The position numbers were made by a program, and so were the translations under genes. Positions 46,336-59,904 of a stretch of 64,000 nucleotides of DNA are shown piece after piece. How positions within the stretch are numbered: the stretch's first letter is position 1; each line of letters begins with the position of its first letter. The notes under the pieces are model-generated. The model had not been told where the DNA came from and made no database searches. It saw only the letters and a program-made list of their open reading frames with translations. Origin of the DNA: Bradysia coprophila (taxonomy: Eukaryota; Arthropoda; Insecta; Diptera; Sciaridae); NCBI RefSeq assembly GCF_014529535.1, contig NW_023503608.1, positions 10,218,501-10,282,500 of the forward strand, read 5' to 3'.

Positions 46336-46847
46336 GTGAAGAATCGCCAAAGTCAAAGCGGCCAAAAATAAAAAATCGCCAAAGTGAGTAGAAACGCCCA
46401 GAATCACAGGCTCTCTAGAGAACCTTTGCCAGAATGGAAAATTTGTCTTTATGACGTTTTTTCTCACTTTGGCGACTTTTCTTGCCGTCTCTTCACACTC
46501 TCATTTTTTCTCAGCAATTCATCATTCTTGGCTCATTTGTTAAATCGTTAAGAAAAATCGCCAATAGAAACGCAAAGAAAAATCGACAGACTGTGAAGAA
46601 ACGTCGAGACACAACGGTAACTGTGTCTTAATGACGTCTCTTCATACTTTAGCGATTTTTCTTAGCGTTTTTTCACAATTTTTAGATTTTTTTAGCATTT
46701 ATTCGCATTCGGGCGTTTTTTTTTTGGTGATTCAAAAGGATGAATCGACAAGAAAAATTGACGAATCGAAAAAAAACTTAGCCATAGCACTCGTAGCTTT
46801 GGTGCTTGACAGGGCTATTACTTGGCGATTTGACTTTAGCGATTCAC
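46336..46847. mobile_element. fold-back-like repeat with ATCGCC motifs
   Basis: Imperfect terminal inverted repeats of about 28 bp (GTGAAGAATCGCCAAAGTCA at left; TTTGACTTTAGCGATTCAC, interrupted, at right). Inside, AAAAATCGCCAAAGTGAG pairs with CTCACTTTGGCGACTTTT. No coding capacity; internally rearranged. Confidence 0.55.
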
Positions 46848-47891
46848 GGCTATGAGGTGACAAGCCATATAACAACTTACCCTTAAGAAATAGGTTTGAA
46901 ATTTGACAATTCGTATGGCCTTGGAACAGACCTATATCAAGCGTTACCGGACATTTCGATCAAATTTGTTTATTCTTCACTTCTTTTGGTCATCATTGTC
47001 CTTGGTGAAAGGTTGAACTAATTTTCTTGCAAAATGAAGAAAAAGAAAGGCGACAATGTTATGACATACTATGATTGTATTGGAACTTTTAAAGTTCATA
47101 AAGGAACTCGCATCTAAGTAACAGAGAACACAGAATCACAAACCCAATTCGAATTCATCAGCAAAAGTTTTTCTAATCAAAAATAATTCAAATTTCGACC
47201 AAATTTCCCGCTTGTTTTCGACTTATTTTCAGTTGTATAATGGGCGTAAATGGGTTGTATTCGTTGTATTCTACATAAATAAAAATTGCGAATGTCATTA
47301 GAAACTTCAGTAGCAGACAACAACAAATATTTCAATGTAAAATACAGAAATTTCTAATCAGTTGGTACACATCAGCCTCTTTCGCTGTGTAAAAGACATT
47401 TTATTTATTTATTTTTGTTGCAACAAAGACAATCTTTGCAGTCTACTTTAGCGTAGTTTACGTATTTGAATCGTCATCATTCCAAGAAAATGTTCAACGG
47501 TGAGATAAAATATCGTTAAAATCATAAATACGGAACATTACATAAATCAACTACTGTGATTGTGACAATTTGGGTGATTTGTGTACATTTGTAATTGTCC
47601 GTTCTATTTCGCAATATCATCATTTTTAAAAAGGAATAAAAGCAAATGCATTAAGCACAGAAGAGCACTGTAGCCGAATCGTAGTAAAATAAGCGATCAT
47701 CATCACATCACGTCTGAGTAGATTAATTTCATCATCAACTTCATTCCTGTTCAAAAATAAACATTTCCACGAATTAAAAGACACAATAACCGAATCGGAT
47801 TTAGCCATTTTCTTCTTCTGAAACTAACCAATCTATCATTTCATTCAGTCACTGTCCTATCTATCTGTAAAGTATAAATCACAGCGACAAT
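46848..47891. other. 5' flank of iPLA2-VIA, no gene seen
   Basis: AT-rich DNA with no recognised element apart from the presumed promoter and 5' UTR of the downstream gene. Confidence 0.4.
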
Positions 47892-50800
47892 ATGGCATGG
47901 TTGGGTTTCGGTGCATTAGCTTCCGGATTAGGTACAATGCTTATTGCGTCGAACATCGCATTTATCCCTACAAAATGTGAATAACTTTCCCATTCCACAG
48001 TGTTGCAAAGACTTTTAGGCGGTGAAACACCTCCGAATAAAGTTCAAGAACTCAAAACCGAGTCATTGGAAAGCTTGCAAATTCTTCATCGTGATGACGG
48101 TATGGTTATGTACGCTCCGCCCTTGGGATCGACTGAAAAGAAAACCATCTACGAAATTGTCATCCATCGTCCGTACACTGACAACACAAACACTTCATAT
48201 AGGTAAGTGGTCGCTAACAATATTCAATTTTCGTTGACATATATTGAGGGTTGTTGTGTGCACATAATATACGTCTTGTGATGTCATTGAGCCAATAATT
48301 GAATAATAAAACAGTGTCCTTTATGTTTATATATAAATCTTAATAATGTTGTGATTCAGTCACTTCGTGTGCGTTGGTAATACACGTAGACAATGCGCTT
48401 ATCGGAACCATGCTATATATTGGACGTATTTATTATGTATGCAACTTATGCGGCTGAGATATGAATTAAAAATGCTATGAATCAAGGAACCAGGGTAGGA
48501 TTAAAGCTCACTTCTGAAGTGGATCCTTGTAGTGACAGCAATTTCGATGAAAAGAATTAATTCAAAGCCGCCCTTCTAAAATCCTTGAATTCTCTTTTTC
48601 TATCATAACTTCCAAACCTTCTGAAGAACTTGGTTCACATTTCAATTTAGATTAACATTCAGCCTTAAGTTTTCTGTCACTACTTTTCTATCTCGAGTCG
48701 CTCGATTTTATTTCACTATGAACTTGACCAACCTGATCGATCTGCTATTTTCATTCATTAAACATTAATGATGTCAAAATCATTTGCAAATTACACCATT
48801 GAAGGTAAACATTTTGTCAAAATATTTTCGTTCCAGTATAATCAATTGAAATATCTGTACAAACTATCGACGGCCTTCACCATCATTCGTAGATTTTTTT
48901 TTTAATTCACTAACCATGACATTGGGTTCAGTCATATCGTTGATATAGTTGTATGAGTTCTCAGAAATTTAAAACATTTTTTTAACTCAAAAACATTTAT
49001 TTAAAACTTGACTAGACCTCAAACAGTGTCTTAAGCTCTTCATCAAACATCCCACTAAAACTAAATCCGTTCAACAACAATGTTGTATCGATTTCGCTTA
49101 CACTCAAATCTAAACGTCTTCTCGACAAATTGAATTTGTCTTTATTGAAATAGCATTCCCATGCAGCCGACACTGCCGGAATACACAGCATCTCTTTGGC
49201 TAATGTTCTTAGTTTCGGAAAATCAGTGCGCGACTTCCAAAATTCCAGAACGTTTGTGTCTGGTGAAATGTTCGTCAAATTCAAATAATTGTCCACTTCG
49301 GCCAAACCGTTTGCATCCACCCAGGCCACATGTTGACCTAATTTCAATAAGGCTCTAACATTTTTGTCTGGAATGAATATTTCTCCGATTATCCCGCGAA
49401 CAGTTTCGTGCAGCGCTTCTCTTTCTTCTTTCGATAGAAATTTGAGCGATTTGTATCTGGGATCCAAGAAAAGTGTGATTCGGTGCACGTCAGTTATTTC
49501 GAAAACATTTTCCGCATACGACGTCAGTTTATCTTTGTATTCGGGCCAACGAAACGATCCGGTATTATATCCACGCATCACGTCTATCAATTTCCTTTTT
49601 ATTAGGTAAACCGTACTTATGGTTGCTTCGCCGTTGGATGAGAGTAACTTTGAAGCAGTCCGCGATTCTGACAAAAATTTGTAGAGAATTTCGTAGCCGG
49701 ATATGATATTTTTGAATGTTGTCGCGGTCTCCAAATATTGCTGATAAGCTTCGAAGAGATGCCAGATCGAAAACCAGTCGTTCAGTTGTAAATTAGCAAC
49801 GGCACTTTTATTCTTTTCATTCGGAGGCTGTCTCTCCAGTCGTATTATGATTGCCTTGCACACATGTTCTGTTTGAAAGCACGGTAGTGACAATGAATGG
49901 TTAACAACTTCGTTGAGTATGCTACACATACAATTCAGTCGACCATAATTCTTGAAGGATTTTAACGAATCATCTGTTTTGCTTGTTACAATCGTCGCAT
50001 TTGATAAAATCGACGACGGAGTATTTGTATACTCGCCCAATATGTCCGTAACGTAGTTAGCCAAATTACTGCCATCGAATTCACTTTCATTGTAAATTCG
50101 TGTTCCCAACACATTCCGATGTAGAGTAAAATTTTCATCTATATAGTGTGAGGATAGCGTAACGCATCGCCTCAAATGAAGTGGATGTGACCAGATATCA
50201 CAAGAAAAAACCAACTTCTCTTCTGCCACAACCTTTTTTAAAGTAGACTTGACCGTAGCCACTAGTGACTTTCGTTCTTCTTCAAGTGTTATTTGGTTTC
50301 CCAAGACATCTCTGACATTTATCTTTCCTTGCGTGGTGCCCAGATTCAGTAGATATTTCGTCATCGCCGTGAACCCCATATCGTGAAATCCATCGAGCGG
50401 AAACATTTCACCAAACGAGTAAGCCAATTGCTCCTTTATGATTGCCATATCGCGAGAATTGATTTTAGTGATTTGTGTTGTTACTGGCGGCGTTTCATTA
50501 GACAACTCATCGTCTGAGTATGTTGCCACGACCGCCGTCATTGTTGCGTCGAATTCTTGTATTGGTACCTCAATACATTGGTGACTTTCCCAGTCATCCA
50601 TAAATTCTAATTCCGAACATGTCGTACAGACAAACATGTCCTGCTGTACATCTTTCACTAATATCAATTTCATGTTGCTGGCCGAATTGCCCGGTATTTT
50701 TTGTAGTTTTATGGATGGGTTGTTATTTGCAATCATTGCTTTCAGTGTGTCCTTTTGTATACCGCGATTTTGCTGAACGATCACTTCTGGTTTAGTCGGA

Positions 50801-53800
50801 GGTACGCCATCAATTTTCCTAAAATTTAAAAATTTATTAGAATTTTGAATGAATTTTTTCGAATTTTCTTTCTATTAGTTATCAATGGAATAAATATGGG
50901 AAACCCCTAGGTTTATAACAGAGAATTTCTTTGGATAAATATTTGTTTGATGTTGTTTATGCGTGCGTATAAAATACACTTAATCGACGGAGTTCAAGTG
51001 AAAATTCTAAGAGTAATACAATAGCCATTTCCAACGGATTGTTCATACCACGGCACTATCGAACGTTCGTGCAGGCACGACTTTTTGTGTACCTTTGATT
51101 TTGAAAGAAAATTTCTTAGTTGTTCTCGCTACCGTATGCCAAAACAATGCAGGTCTGTTCGCCTACATTTTCTTAATAATAAATTCAATTACCTTCGTTT
51201 CGTCATTTTTATTGTGTTGTAGACGTTGACGCACAAATCCCTTATTAGCAAGTTAATTAAAACACAACTGAAAACAAAATGCTATTACAATGGAAGTGTC
51301 TCAAAGTTACTATGACATTATATTCGTGAGAGCTCACAGCTTTTCGTTTTTAGATGAGTGAAAGAGTAGAACATATTATTGGTTACATGTGCGTAACCTT
51401 TCTGATGTTATGAATGAACAGAGACAGCCTTTCAGTATTTCTCTCTCGTACAATTTAAATTAGCTGGGTACACGTACATACGTATGGTATGTGTGTTCAT
51501 TATATTAACTCTCTTTCCTTTTCCTTCTTCCTGCAAAATATTATTGATAACAAGAAATGAAGAGAGCCTATGTTTACATATAAATAACGATTGAATTGGT
51601 TGGTAGATTGGCTACACCACCTTCGTTAGTTTAAAATGGGATACAAAGTAAATGACGACTAGGTCTGGAAAGTCTTTCATTTAGTTCGTCTACGTCTCTG
51701 TTGTTAGTTCAAAAATTAGGATTATTGATGTACATTCACTTTCCTTGCATAGCAATCAATTTTCAGCCATTCAAAATTCTTTGTTAGATTTGTCCTGTGG
51801 GAGAATCAAACAAAACTCTCTTAGGCTATTGTATTCGTTAGTCTAGTAACTTTCGAATCGACCGTATAATAACCGTATAATCTGCACCTTTCATTAATCA
51901 AACATTAATACTTTCATTGACAGCGAATTCTTCCTACTATGAGTTTAAAAGCAATATTGGCAATAAGATTAATGAATAAGAGAGGAATGTACGGATTTTA
52001 TGAGTAATATACTAATTTGCATTACACTTCGATTTTATTTCTGTTTCATGGAACTTGATGAACAACAAATGTTTGATATGAATGAACTGAACATTGTTCA
52101 AAAGTACACGCGCTATGATGAATTAATCGGCTCCCTTCTTCCTTTCTTTTCTTATTACTGTAATTGCGATTAAACAAGAATATTTTTTCTCTTTCATATG
52201 TTGTTCTTCTCAACGTTTTCACTGTTGTAAAAGAGAACGCGAAAGAGAGTGAATAAAAGGTTGTGTCTTTTCTCAGTATGAGATGCGTATAGTTTGTAAC
52301 CAGTAAATGTTGTGAGATTTTTTTTTATATGGCAAAGGCTCTCTGGCATCATAAAACAATAACCATTTCTGTGGAAATAAATTTTTCTTTACCTGAGATG
52401 TTGAAGATTATGGTTTGCATTTTTGAGGTATTGGAAAGCGTAAATTTCAAACAATTCTCTTAGTCATCGCATGTCTTTCAAAAACATATGATGAAGACGG
52501 TCTTTAGAAAGAAAAATGTATTTCCAAACCTTCCAGAGTATATTAAGAAGAACCACAATTCACTTCAGTTAATTAAAGAATTTATTTAACGTTTATGAGA
52601 TCTACATCGATTTCTGATGAATTCATCATTAATATTGCTTCCAAGTCTTTCACGTCTAACTTACTTCGTTTCGACAAAAATTCGACAGCATCTTTCGAAA
52701 ATTTACATTCCACCCGGGACACAAACGATGGTATGCTGAAATATTTCCGTGCTAGAGCTCTCAGTCCAGGCATCTGCTTGTTATCACGCCAAAACTCGTA
52801 CGGATTGTGTTTGCTCGGCACCGACCATTGTAAGAACAGATCGATCTGATTCGCCTGTGACGTTACATTATCGTCCATGAAATCCATCAAATCGTTTTCA
52901 ACGCGACCGTTTTCCTTCGAGATGTGCGGATTAATCATAAGATCTATTTTTGACTGCAGATTATCCATTTTGTCCGATTCAAGCGAATTGTATTGGTCTC
53001 GGTTGGATGGATCTAGGAACATACAAATTTGGTATGTTTCGGAGTCAGCAAAAGCTGTTCGTAGAAGTGATACGGCTTTACGTTTCACTAATTTCACAGT
53101 CCTTTCATCGCACTCAAGTGGCGTCAGATTATTTTCTAGTTGCTTGTAGATACCAAACACTTTGGTTATGTTGTTTCCAGCTTCAGTTAGCTGGACGATT
53201 GCACTGTGAAATGGTTCTAAAAGCTGCAAAGTAGAGGTATCTTGTGGAAACGTAGCGTCGACGGCTCGCTGAATGAATGAAGTTTTTTTGTTGGTAAATC
53301 GTTTAAAGAGCTCGAAGATGTTCTCCCACTTTCTTGCATCAAATTCGGTAATCCGTTCTGTACACACTGCATTCAGCCATCCTATCACATGAAGGCATTT
53401 CTCTGCAATTTTTAGTCTATTATCATTAATAATTCCATTTGCTACTTCGTTGATTATGCTACAAGCAGATGGAAAGCATGTAGTTCGTAGCGACTCAGTA
53501 TCCAATCTTCTTGAAGTTACAAAAGCGGTAGCCCTTTCCAGTATTTCTGCTCCGTTGTTTTCCTTTGTGTAAATGTTCAGAATGTCAAGTATTCGATCAC
53601 AGATTATTGAGTCCTCGATGCCGATACCACTAATCGATCGCACACCGATCACGACTCTGTGGCTCAGGAAATTTTCATCCAAATAATGCAATTCCAATGA
53701 AATATTCGTTTTGCTTCGGAAAATATCTTCCCAAACCTCGCACGATAATGAGAAATCAACTGTGGAATCATTGAAAATTGACTGAATTTTCGACGATTGC

Positions 53801-56800
53801 ATGTCTTTTAGCTGGCCTCCGAATGAACACAACGCCTCGTACTTCAGCTCGTACTCGAATTTATGTTTGTTCGCAGATGCATAAGTTGCACCAGTATCGA
53901 CCAGAAATTGAGCAAATTGCAAGAATTTTTCTCGTTGATAAAATGTTGATGTTTGTACATCCATACAGGCTGCTATTATTTGAATCTTGGAAGTTGTGAC
54001 CTTCTCACGTGATGCACCGGTAATGTCAAGTTCTTGCCCGGTAACATTTTCCAGATTCAATTTCTTCCTTTTTCCGCAAGGAGAAACACTTGGAGTGGGA
54101 TTGCATTTAGCGTGTCTGACTACAGTGTCAATGTTTATCTCATCGAACAACTCCCAGCATTTCGTACAGGTGCAGTAGTTTTGATTTTTCCCATTTATAT
54201 ACACCAACCGAAACTGGTCCGATTTCCAATCTAGTTTCGGCTTAACCAATTGAACTTGCGGATGGTTTGAAATCACCATTTGTTGGATTTCATACTTGGA
54301 AAGAGGTTTTTTGTCTTGTTCAATGTGTGCCGGTTGAGGTACCTGTAATTAAAAATTGAAGATAAATAAAAGTGCAACAGAGCTGCTGTCTGCCTGACTA
54401 CAGAACGAAAATAAACTACCTCGTTATCGTCCTCGTCGTCGATTTCAATCACCTCCACAGTATTTTCCACAAAAATTATTTCGTCATCAATTTCATTAGA
54501 ATCCGATGGATTTGCGAGACTAGTATCGTTTTCGGGCTCAACTCTGCCAATAATTTCTCTCCTTAGATCATCTGTATTGAAACCGAGAAAATCTTCCTGG
54601 TCCGATGGAACATTCGAACTTTCATCCAAGATTTTGTTCGTCTCACCACCCTCGACTGCGACAACTGGCTCAGTTTCGGATCCCCGTGGGTCATTGTGCA
54701 CCGGTTCTCTGTCAAAAAATTTTTTTTTTAACATTTTACATGTTAACCGGATCAACAGTTTTCGTTACGTTTCACAATTTTGTGGATATAAACTTGGAAC
54801 TGCCTTTCTGTAGAGCTTAGTTTTCCCGCCGCAATCGTATTTGTCACTGCTTGTGAAATGATGACCGCAAACGTACGAATTACGACGAAAACTGAATGCA
54901 TTTTCCTGTTTGTTAAGTGCTATTATCGATTCACACCAACTCTTGCAGATTTTCGGATCGTTTGGAAATCTGCGTAGAGCAATCGATTATAGTAGATTAC
55001 TGTAACTGGGAAGTAACGAGATATCTCGTGATAAGAGTTAACTAGTTACTTCCCAGTTATAAATAAAATAAACTTAACAAGAGTTATAGTATGCTATTTT
55101 ACCTTACGAGGTTGGTAAAGGCTTTGCCCAAGGGCAGTAATGGCCTTATTACTTTCCTAGTAAGGTAAAATCAATGAATTGTATTTGTTTACAAAAATAT
55201 TTAAAATTTACCGATGAAATGACGTATTCTTTTCCTTGTATGCAGAGCAACCGTCAATAAAACAAGCTTTGTTCATTTTGGGAAAGCGTAAACACAGAAT
55301 TGTTTCCTTCAGTAATTTTATGTTTATCAATGAGATCACTGTTTTGACATAACGTTGGTGGATAATGGAAATATGTCTTAATATTGTCAACGGAAACACA
55401 AATTAAACATGAAATTATTATTGCTAATACGGTCGACTCTTACGGTCGTTTAATCTTCTCTTAAATTTCTGAAGAAACCAGGCGGTTTTTATGGATTTTA
55501 CTTAATTTCTTTTCTATATTTTCCGACTGACAAGTAAGATGTCTCCGACTGGTAAGAGTATGTTATTCGTTTTGCGTTGTTATTTGCCAAATTCTCTCGT
55601 ATAATTCATATGAGTGCGCTAGAGAAACCATTGCCTACCATCTCTCTTTCATATGAGAGTTATGGAACACTATATTCGTCTCTTTTTGCTTGCGAAGCAT
55701 ATACACCTCTCGTTATACACATGCTCATTCAAAATCAATTCTAAAATTATGAAGTTAAATGCAACTCGAGGTTTTACTGGTTTGTTTAACATACAGGTCT
55801 AGGCATGTTCTCATGTTATAGACAACAAAAATAAGCAAAGAGGGAAAGAGCCATGGGTAATTTGGTCTTATGCGTATTGAAGTTAAAGACTTTATATCAA
55901 ACTATTGAAGGTATAATTAGGCCAGAAGGAGTAACAGAGTTGATTTATTATACATGTGATATGATTATTGTCTTCGCCTTGAGAGGGTAACGAACTATAC
56001 CGCAAAAACTTGTTTAAGCGAATAATAGATAACTGAACTCGTCCTAGATCCTAAGAAAAGCAGTTTCCTTCTTATAAGTATAGCCAGATTTAGGCAATGG
56101 TCTCTCTAGCTCTAATTGAGGTAAATATTTCCAAAACGAAATACTTATTGTGTGCAAATGTCGATCATTTGGGTGGGGCGATTTCCAACTTATTTTTATT
56201 GAAATCTGAAGGAAAGGCCCTAAGCACCTTTTCACAAGGAATAATTATCTCATTTTTTTTATACTGAAACAAGATTATGGAGTCTTTCGAGTTTCCCTCT
56301 GCATCTGGATAGAAGTGCCAGTCAACCTACAGATTATTTTGCAAAGATTTCAGCCTACAGGGAATCTGCAGATAGCCTAAAAAGAAGTTGAAGGGCGCTG
56401 TGACCTCAAATAATTTTGCCGTCTAAAAATCTGTAAAATTTTCAAGCATCAGAAATTCAAGCAAAATTCAATTTTTCAACCAAAATTTAATTTTATTGGG
56501 GTAACCAACGCAATTCAAGCATTGAGTGGTACTCTAAACAAATTTTGGCACTGTAAAAAATTTGGAAAATATTTTCCTACGAAATAGTACTCGATTTGAC
56601 AGCTGTTACTTGAACCACATCTGACATTGGAATATTGAGAAGTACAGTGTATAAAGTACAGTCTCTGTTGAACAATCGGATCAAATTCTTGCTATGAAAG
56701 TCTCTAATCGATCAATATAAAACGCTCTGGTTTTAACTTATTTTCTTAAATTTTCAGTTTATACAGAGCGGCCAATCAGGCTGAAGCAGAGGAAAAGTTT

Positions 56801-59800
56801 TATGCATTCACTCAAAGATTACCAGTATTTTTAGGAATAGCTAAAGAAGTAAGTGAACCATCATTAAAGAATCATATAACTTTGTGACTTATTTTGAGCC
56901 AAGCAGATGTCAAGAGTCGATTTATAGAATGTCTTGGCCAGACTTAATTCACAAAGAATTACGATTCTTTTAAAGTTGCATAGTACCATCCTTCTACAAT
57001 CTAAATGGTTTCAGATGTTCACCGTGAGTGGTCTCCAAAAAATCTGCGACATTCTATCGGAAAACCCTTCTTGGTCCATCGCACATTTAGTCGCCTTCTT
57101 CAATTTAACCGAACATGTTACCAATCCCACGGTATTGGAATTAATTGACTATCCTGATCACGCAACATTCATGACACCGCTGCAGGTAACATCATAATCG
57201 AACATATAGTTATTAACATAAACAGTTAACTGACCAAACTACAAATGGTCTGTTTCAGTTGGCAATAAAATGTTCCCACATTGAAATGGTCAAAATATTG
57301 ATGCCTTTATGTAAAATGGAACATTTGGACAACGATTCCAATTCGATTTTCCATTATGCGTCGGTTACTACCAAAGAAATGGTTAATCTGTTAGCAGCGG
57401 CGAATGTCGTCAATTTGAATCATTGCAATTCGGATGGCTACACACCATTGCATCGTGCCTGCTTGTCTGATAAGCCTGAGTGTGTGAAATGTAAGTGAAA
57501 TAGAATGACGATTTTTGGAAAGTTATGTGAAGATGGCTTTCCTTGTTCCAATAGCGCTCATACAAGCTGGTGCAGATGTTAACAAAGCAGCTGGTAACAT
57601 CAACAATGTCCATCGCAAAACAACAACAAATAGTGAGTCCTTATCATTCTACCGTTGCTTTTTCGATGCGGGGATGTAATTTGGCTCTAATTTCCAGACT
57701 CTGTGGCCGAACTCGTCGAATTCAATACAAACAAATTGTTCATACAAGACATGAAAAACGGAGGCACACCCTTACATTGGGCATCGTCACGCGAAGTTCT
57801 GCTAGAGTTAGTCAAGCGTGGCTGTGATATCAACGCGGTCAATTTCGAAGAAAGAACAGCACTCCACGTCATGGTAGAACGTAACCGTTTAGAATGTGTC
57901 GTGGCGTTGCTATCCCACGAAGCTGAGATAGACCTGCGTGATAAAGATGGGAACACGGCATTACATCTAGCCATACAAAAGAAATTGGTGCCAATTGTGC
58001 AATGTTTAGTTGTTTTTGGGTGCGACTTCAATATACAAAACCGACAAGGACAAACTCCTAGACATATGGTCGGAAAAGATGCGTCCGGTAGTAACGAGGA
58101 CATGATTTTGTATATACTTCACTCTGTTGGAGCGAAGCGCTGTCCAGAAAGTAACAAAAAATGTCCACCTGGTTGCTGTTTCAATGGAACATATAATGGC
58201 ATACCGCCCGCTCAGCCCGAATCGCCTGAACAGCGAGAACAAATCTACCAAGTCCTAGCATCGACGAGTAAGAATCACCTACGAGGTGGTCTAGCCAATT
58301 TTTTACAATCCGGAAGCATTGAGGCGCCAACAAGCCCCACAAACGTTGAGATAGTGGACGTTGCACCGGAACAAAAGGGTAGAAGTGTTATGGACTCATT
58401 GATGAGTATGTTTCAGAACAAAGTGGTTAAAGCCGAACCAGCAAAGAAGGAAAGCGCACCGGAAGTTGCTGAAGCAACAGTCATGGAAACCGATAGTCCA
58501 CGATCTAGCAACAGCGACAAAAGCGACAGAGATGCACCCAAATTGAAAGGCGGTAGATTACTATGTATGGATGGTGGTGGAATACGAGGTCTTGTTCTAG
58601 TTCAAATGCTTCTGGAAATCGAAAAATTGTCTCAAACTCCAATTAATCATCTGTTCGATTGGGTTGCTGGTACAAGCACTGGCGGAATATTAGCCCTTGG
58701 CCTTGGATCGGGCAAAACGATGAAGCAATGCATGTGTATGTATTTACGAATGAAGGATCAGGCGTTCGTCGGATCCCGACCATATGCCAGTGACAATTTG
58801 GAAACTTTGCTGAAAGAGTCGCTGGGAGAATCGACCGTCATGACAGACATTCTACATCCGAAAATTATGGTCACTGGTGTGATGGCCGATCGAAAACCCG
58901 TCGACTTGCACTTGTTCAGGAATTATCAATGTGCAAGCGATATTTTGGGAATTGTTACGCCAACGAGTGAGTGAAACTGAAATTCCTTCAAATTGGTTTT
59001 CTAATTACTTTTTTAAAACAGGCAACCGGAGAGTTCCACCACCGCGACCTGAGGAGCAATTGATTTGGCGTGCTGCCAGAGCTACAGGTAGATTTGTTAA
59101 ATAGAAAATAAACCTGTGAAAGAAATCTAAATTTATTTAACTTTCCTGCAGGAGCCGCTCCCTCTTATTTTAGGTAAGTCATTCTGCTGATCGCCACTTT
59201 TGTAGCAATAAAATATTACAAAAACCATAACCACAGAGCCTACGGTCGCTTCCTTGATGGAGGCCTAATAGCCAATAATCCAACGTTGGACGCCATGACT
59301 GAAATACACGAGTACAACATGGCATTGCGTAGCGTTGGTCGCGAAGCCGAAGCCATTCCGGTATCAAGTCATTTTAACTTTCAATTTATTGTACTAATAT
59401 TGTGTGTACCAACCTTTGCAGGTGTCTGCCGTTATATCGTTGGGAACAGGGATGATTCCAGTCACTGAGCTAAAAGAAATTGATGTTTTTCGGCCAGATA
59501 GTTTATTTGATGCAGCCAAATTGGCTTACGGAATATCAGCCATTGGTATGTTTGAGATTCCATTTTTTTTCGGTGGTTCCATTTAAACAGAAAATTGGTT
59601 CGGTTTCAGGAAATTTACTCGTTGACCAAGCAACTGCATCAGATGGACGTGTCGTTGACCGAGCCAGAGCCTGGTGCAGTATGATTGGAGTTCCATATTT
59701 TAGGTAACTTTGAGATGCCCTTTAATTCTGCGAACATCGGCGATAATCGCTCTTGATTAATACAGATTTAATCCACAACTGTCGGTCGACATTGCAATGG

Positions 59801-59904
59801 ATGAGAAGAACGATTTGAAGTTGATCAACATGCTGTGGGAGGCAAAAGCGTACATGCATGCCAATCGTAATAAGGTCATAGAATTGATCAATTTGCTTCT
59901 TTAA
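47892..59904 (+). CDS. iPLA2-VIA: calcium-independent phospholipase A2 (iPLA2-VIA / PLA2G6)
   Basis: Thirteen exons: 47892-47931, 48001-48202, 56758-56848, 57015-57185, 57259-57490, 57555-57632, 57698-58966, 59022-59087, 59152-59173, 59237-59360, 59422-59545, 59610-59703 and 59766-59904. Phases fit throughout; 883 aa, near the fly protein. N-terminus [20 protein letters not shown]; then ankyrin repeats ([88 protein letters not shown]); then the patatin domain: oxyanion loop DGGGIRG, nucleophile GTSTG, and dyad aspartate [14 protein letters not shown]. It cleaves sn-2 acyl chains for membrane remodelling and mitochondrial health. Intron 2 (8.55 kb) contains two minus-strand genes. Confidence 0.96.
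48203..49011. other. intronic, no feature seen
   Basis: Start of iPLA2-VIA intron 2, AT-rich, up to the 3' end of the first nested gene. Confidence 0.4.
49012..51206 (-). CDS. hAT-transposase-derived protein, about 606 aa
   Basis: Main exon 49012-50818 on the minus strand, opening in phase 2 after a TTTTAG acceptor ([16 protein letters not shown]). A 14-nt exon at 51193-51206 (ATG ACG AAA CGA AG|GTAATT) joins in phase to give MTKRRKIDG; this start is plausible but small. Contents: a C2HC, BED-like finger ([10 protein letters not shown]...HQC), a degenerate RNase-H-like core ([37 protein letters not shown]), and the hAT dimerisation domain ([40 protein letters not shown]). One catalytic-type Asp (CDIW) remains but the usual later motifs are altered. 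The long intact frame without terminal repeats suggests domestication, probably as a DNA-binding regulator. Nested antisense in iPLA2-VIA intron 2; tandem paralogue of the gene at 52582. Confidence 0.75.
51207..52581. other. no gene seen
   Basis: Spacer between the two nested hAT-derived genes. No exon, terminal inverted repeat or target duplication was recognised. Confidence 0.4.
52582..55276 (-). CDS. THAP-domain, hAT-transposase-derived protein, 771 aa
   Basis: Exons on the minus strand: 55212-55276, 54769-54969, 54420-54708 and 52582-54342; phases fit. Residues 1-88 form a THAP zinc finger: [10 protein letters not shown] (C-x4-C), a central W (CKSWCESII), C-x2-H in YVCGHHF, and the AVPSLYP ending. 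An acidic linker follows ([20 protein letters not shown]), then a C2HC finger ([10 protein letters not shown]...HAKC), a degenerate RNase-H-like core ([27 protein letters not shown]; Glu where transposases keep Asp) and a hAT dimerisation domain ([20 protein letters not shown]). THAP plus hAT is the architecture of THAP12 (p52rIPK). Loss of catalytic residues with an intact frame points to a domesticated nuclear regulator. Same strand and layout as its neighbour at 49012. Confidence 0.85.
55003..55059. repeat. short perfect inverted repeat
   Basis: TAACTGGGAAGTAAC and GTTACTTCCCAGTTA, 15-bp arms, lie in the first intron of the THAP-hAT gene. Between them are GATATC and GTTAACTAGTTA palindromic pieces. 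Possibly the remnant of a small MITE. Confidence 0.6.
55097..55170. repeat. short inverted repeat
   Basis: TTTTACCTTACGAGG and CCTAGTAAGGTAAAA are imperfect complements around a 44-bp centre with GGTAAAGGCTTTGCCC. Also in the first intron of the THAP-hAT gene. MITE-like; non-coding. Confidence 0.55.
55277..56757. other. 5' flank of the THAP-hAT gene / rest of iPLA2-VIA intron 2
   Basis: No exon seen before iPLA2-VIA exon 3. A degraded MITE of the CAACGCACTTCAAG family lies at about 56505-56640 (CAACGCAATTCAAGC, then GTGGTACTCTAAAC and TTTGACAGCTGTTA). Confidence 0.45.

Noticed and set aside
49012-55276. Active hAT transposons
   Set aside because: No terminal inverted repeats or 8-bp duplications were seen around either gene, introns are present, and catalytic motifs are altered.
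56934-57014. Upstream in-frame extension of iPLA2-VIA exon 4
   Set aside because: A good acceptor (GGTTTCAG) at 57014 joins in phase to exon 3; the extension is intron sequence.
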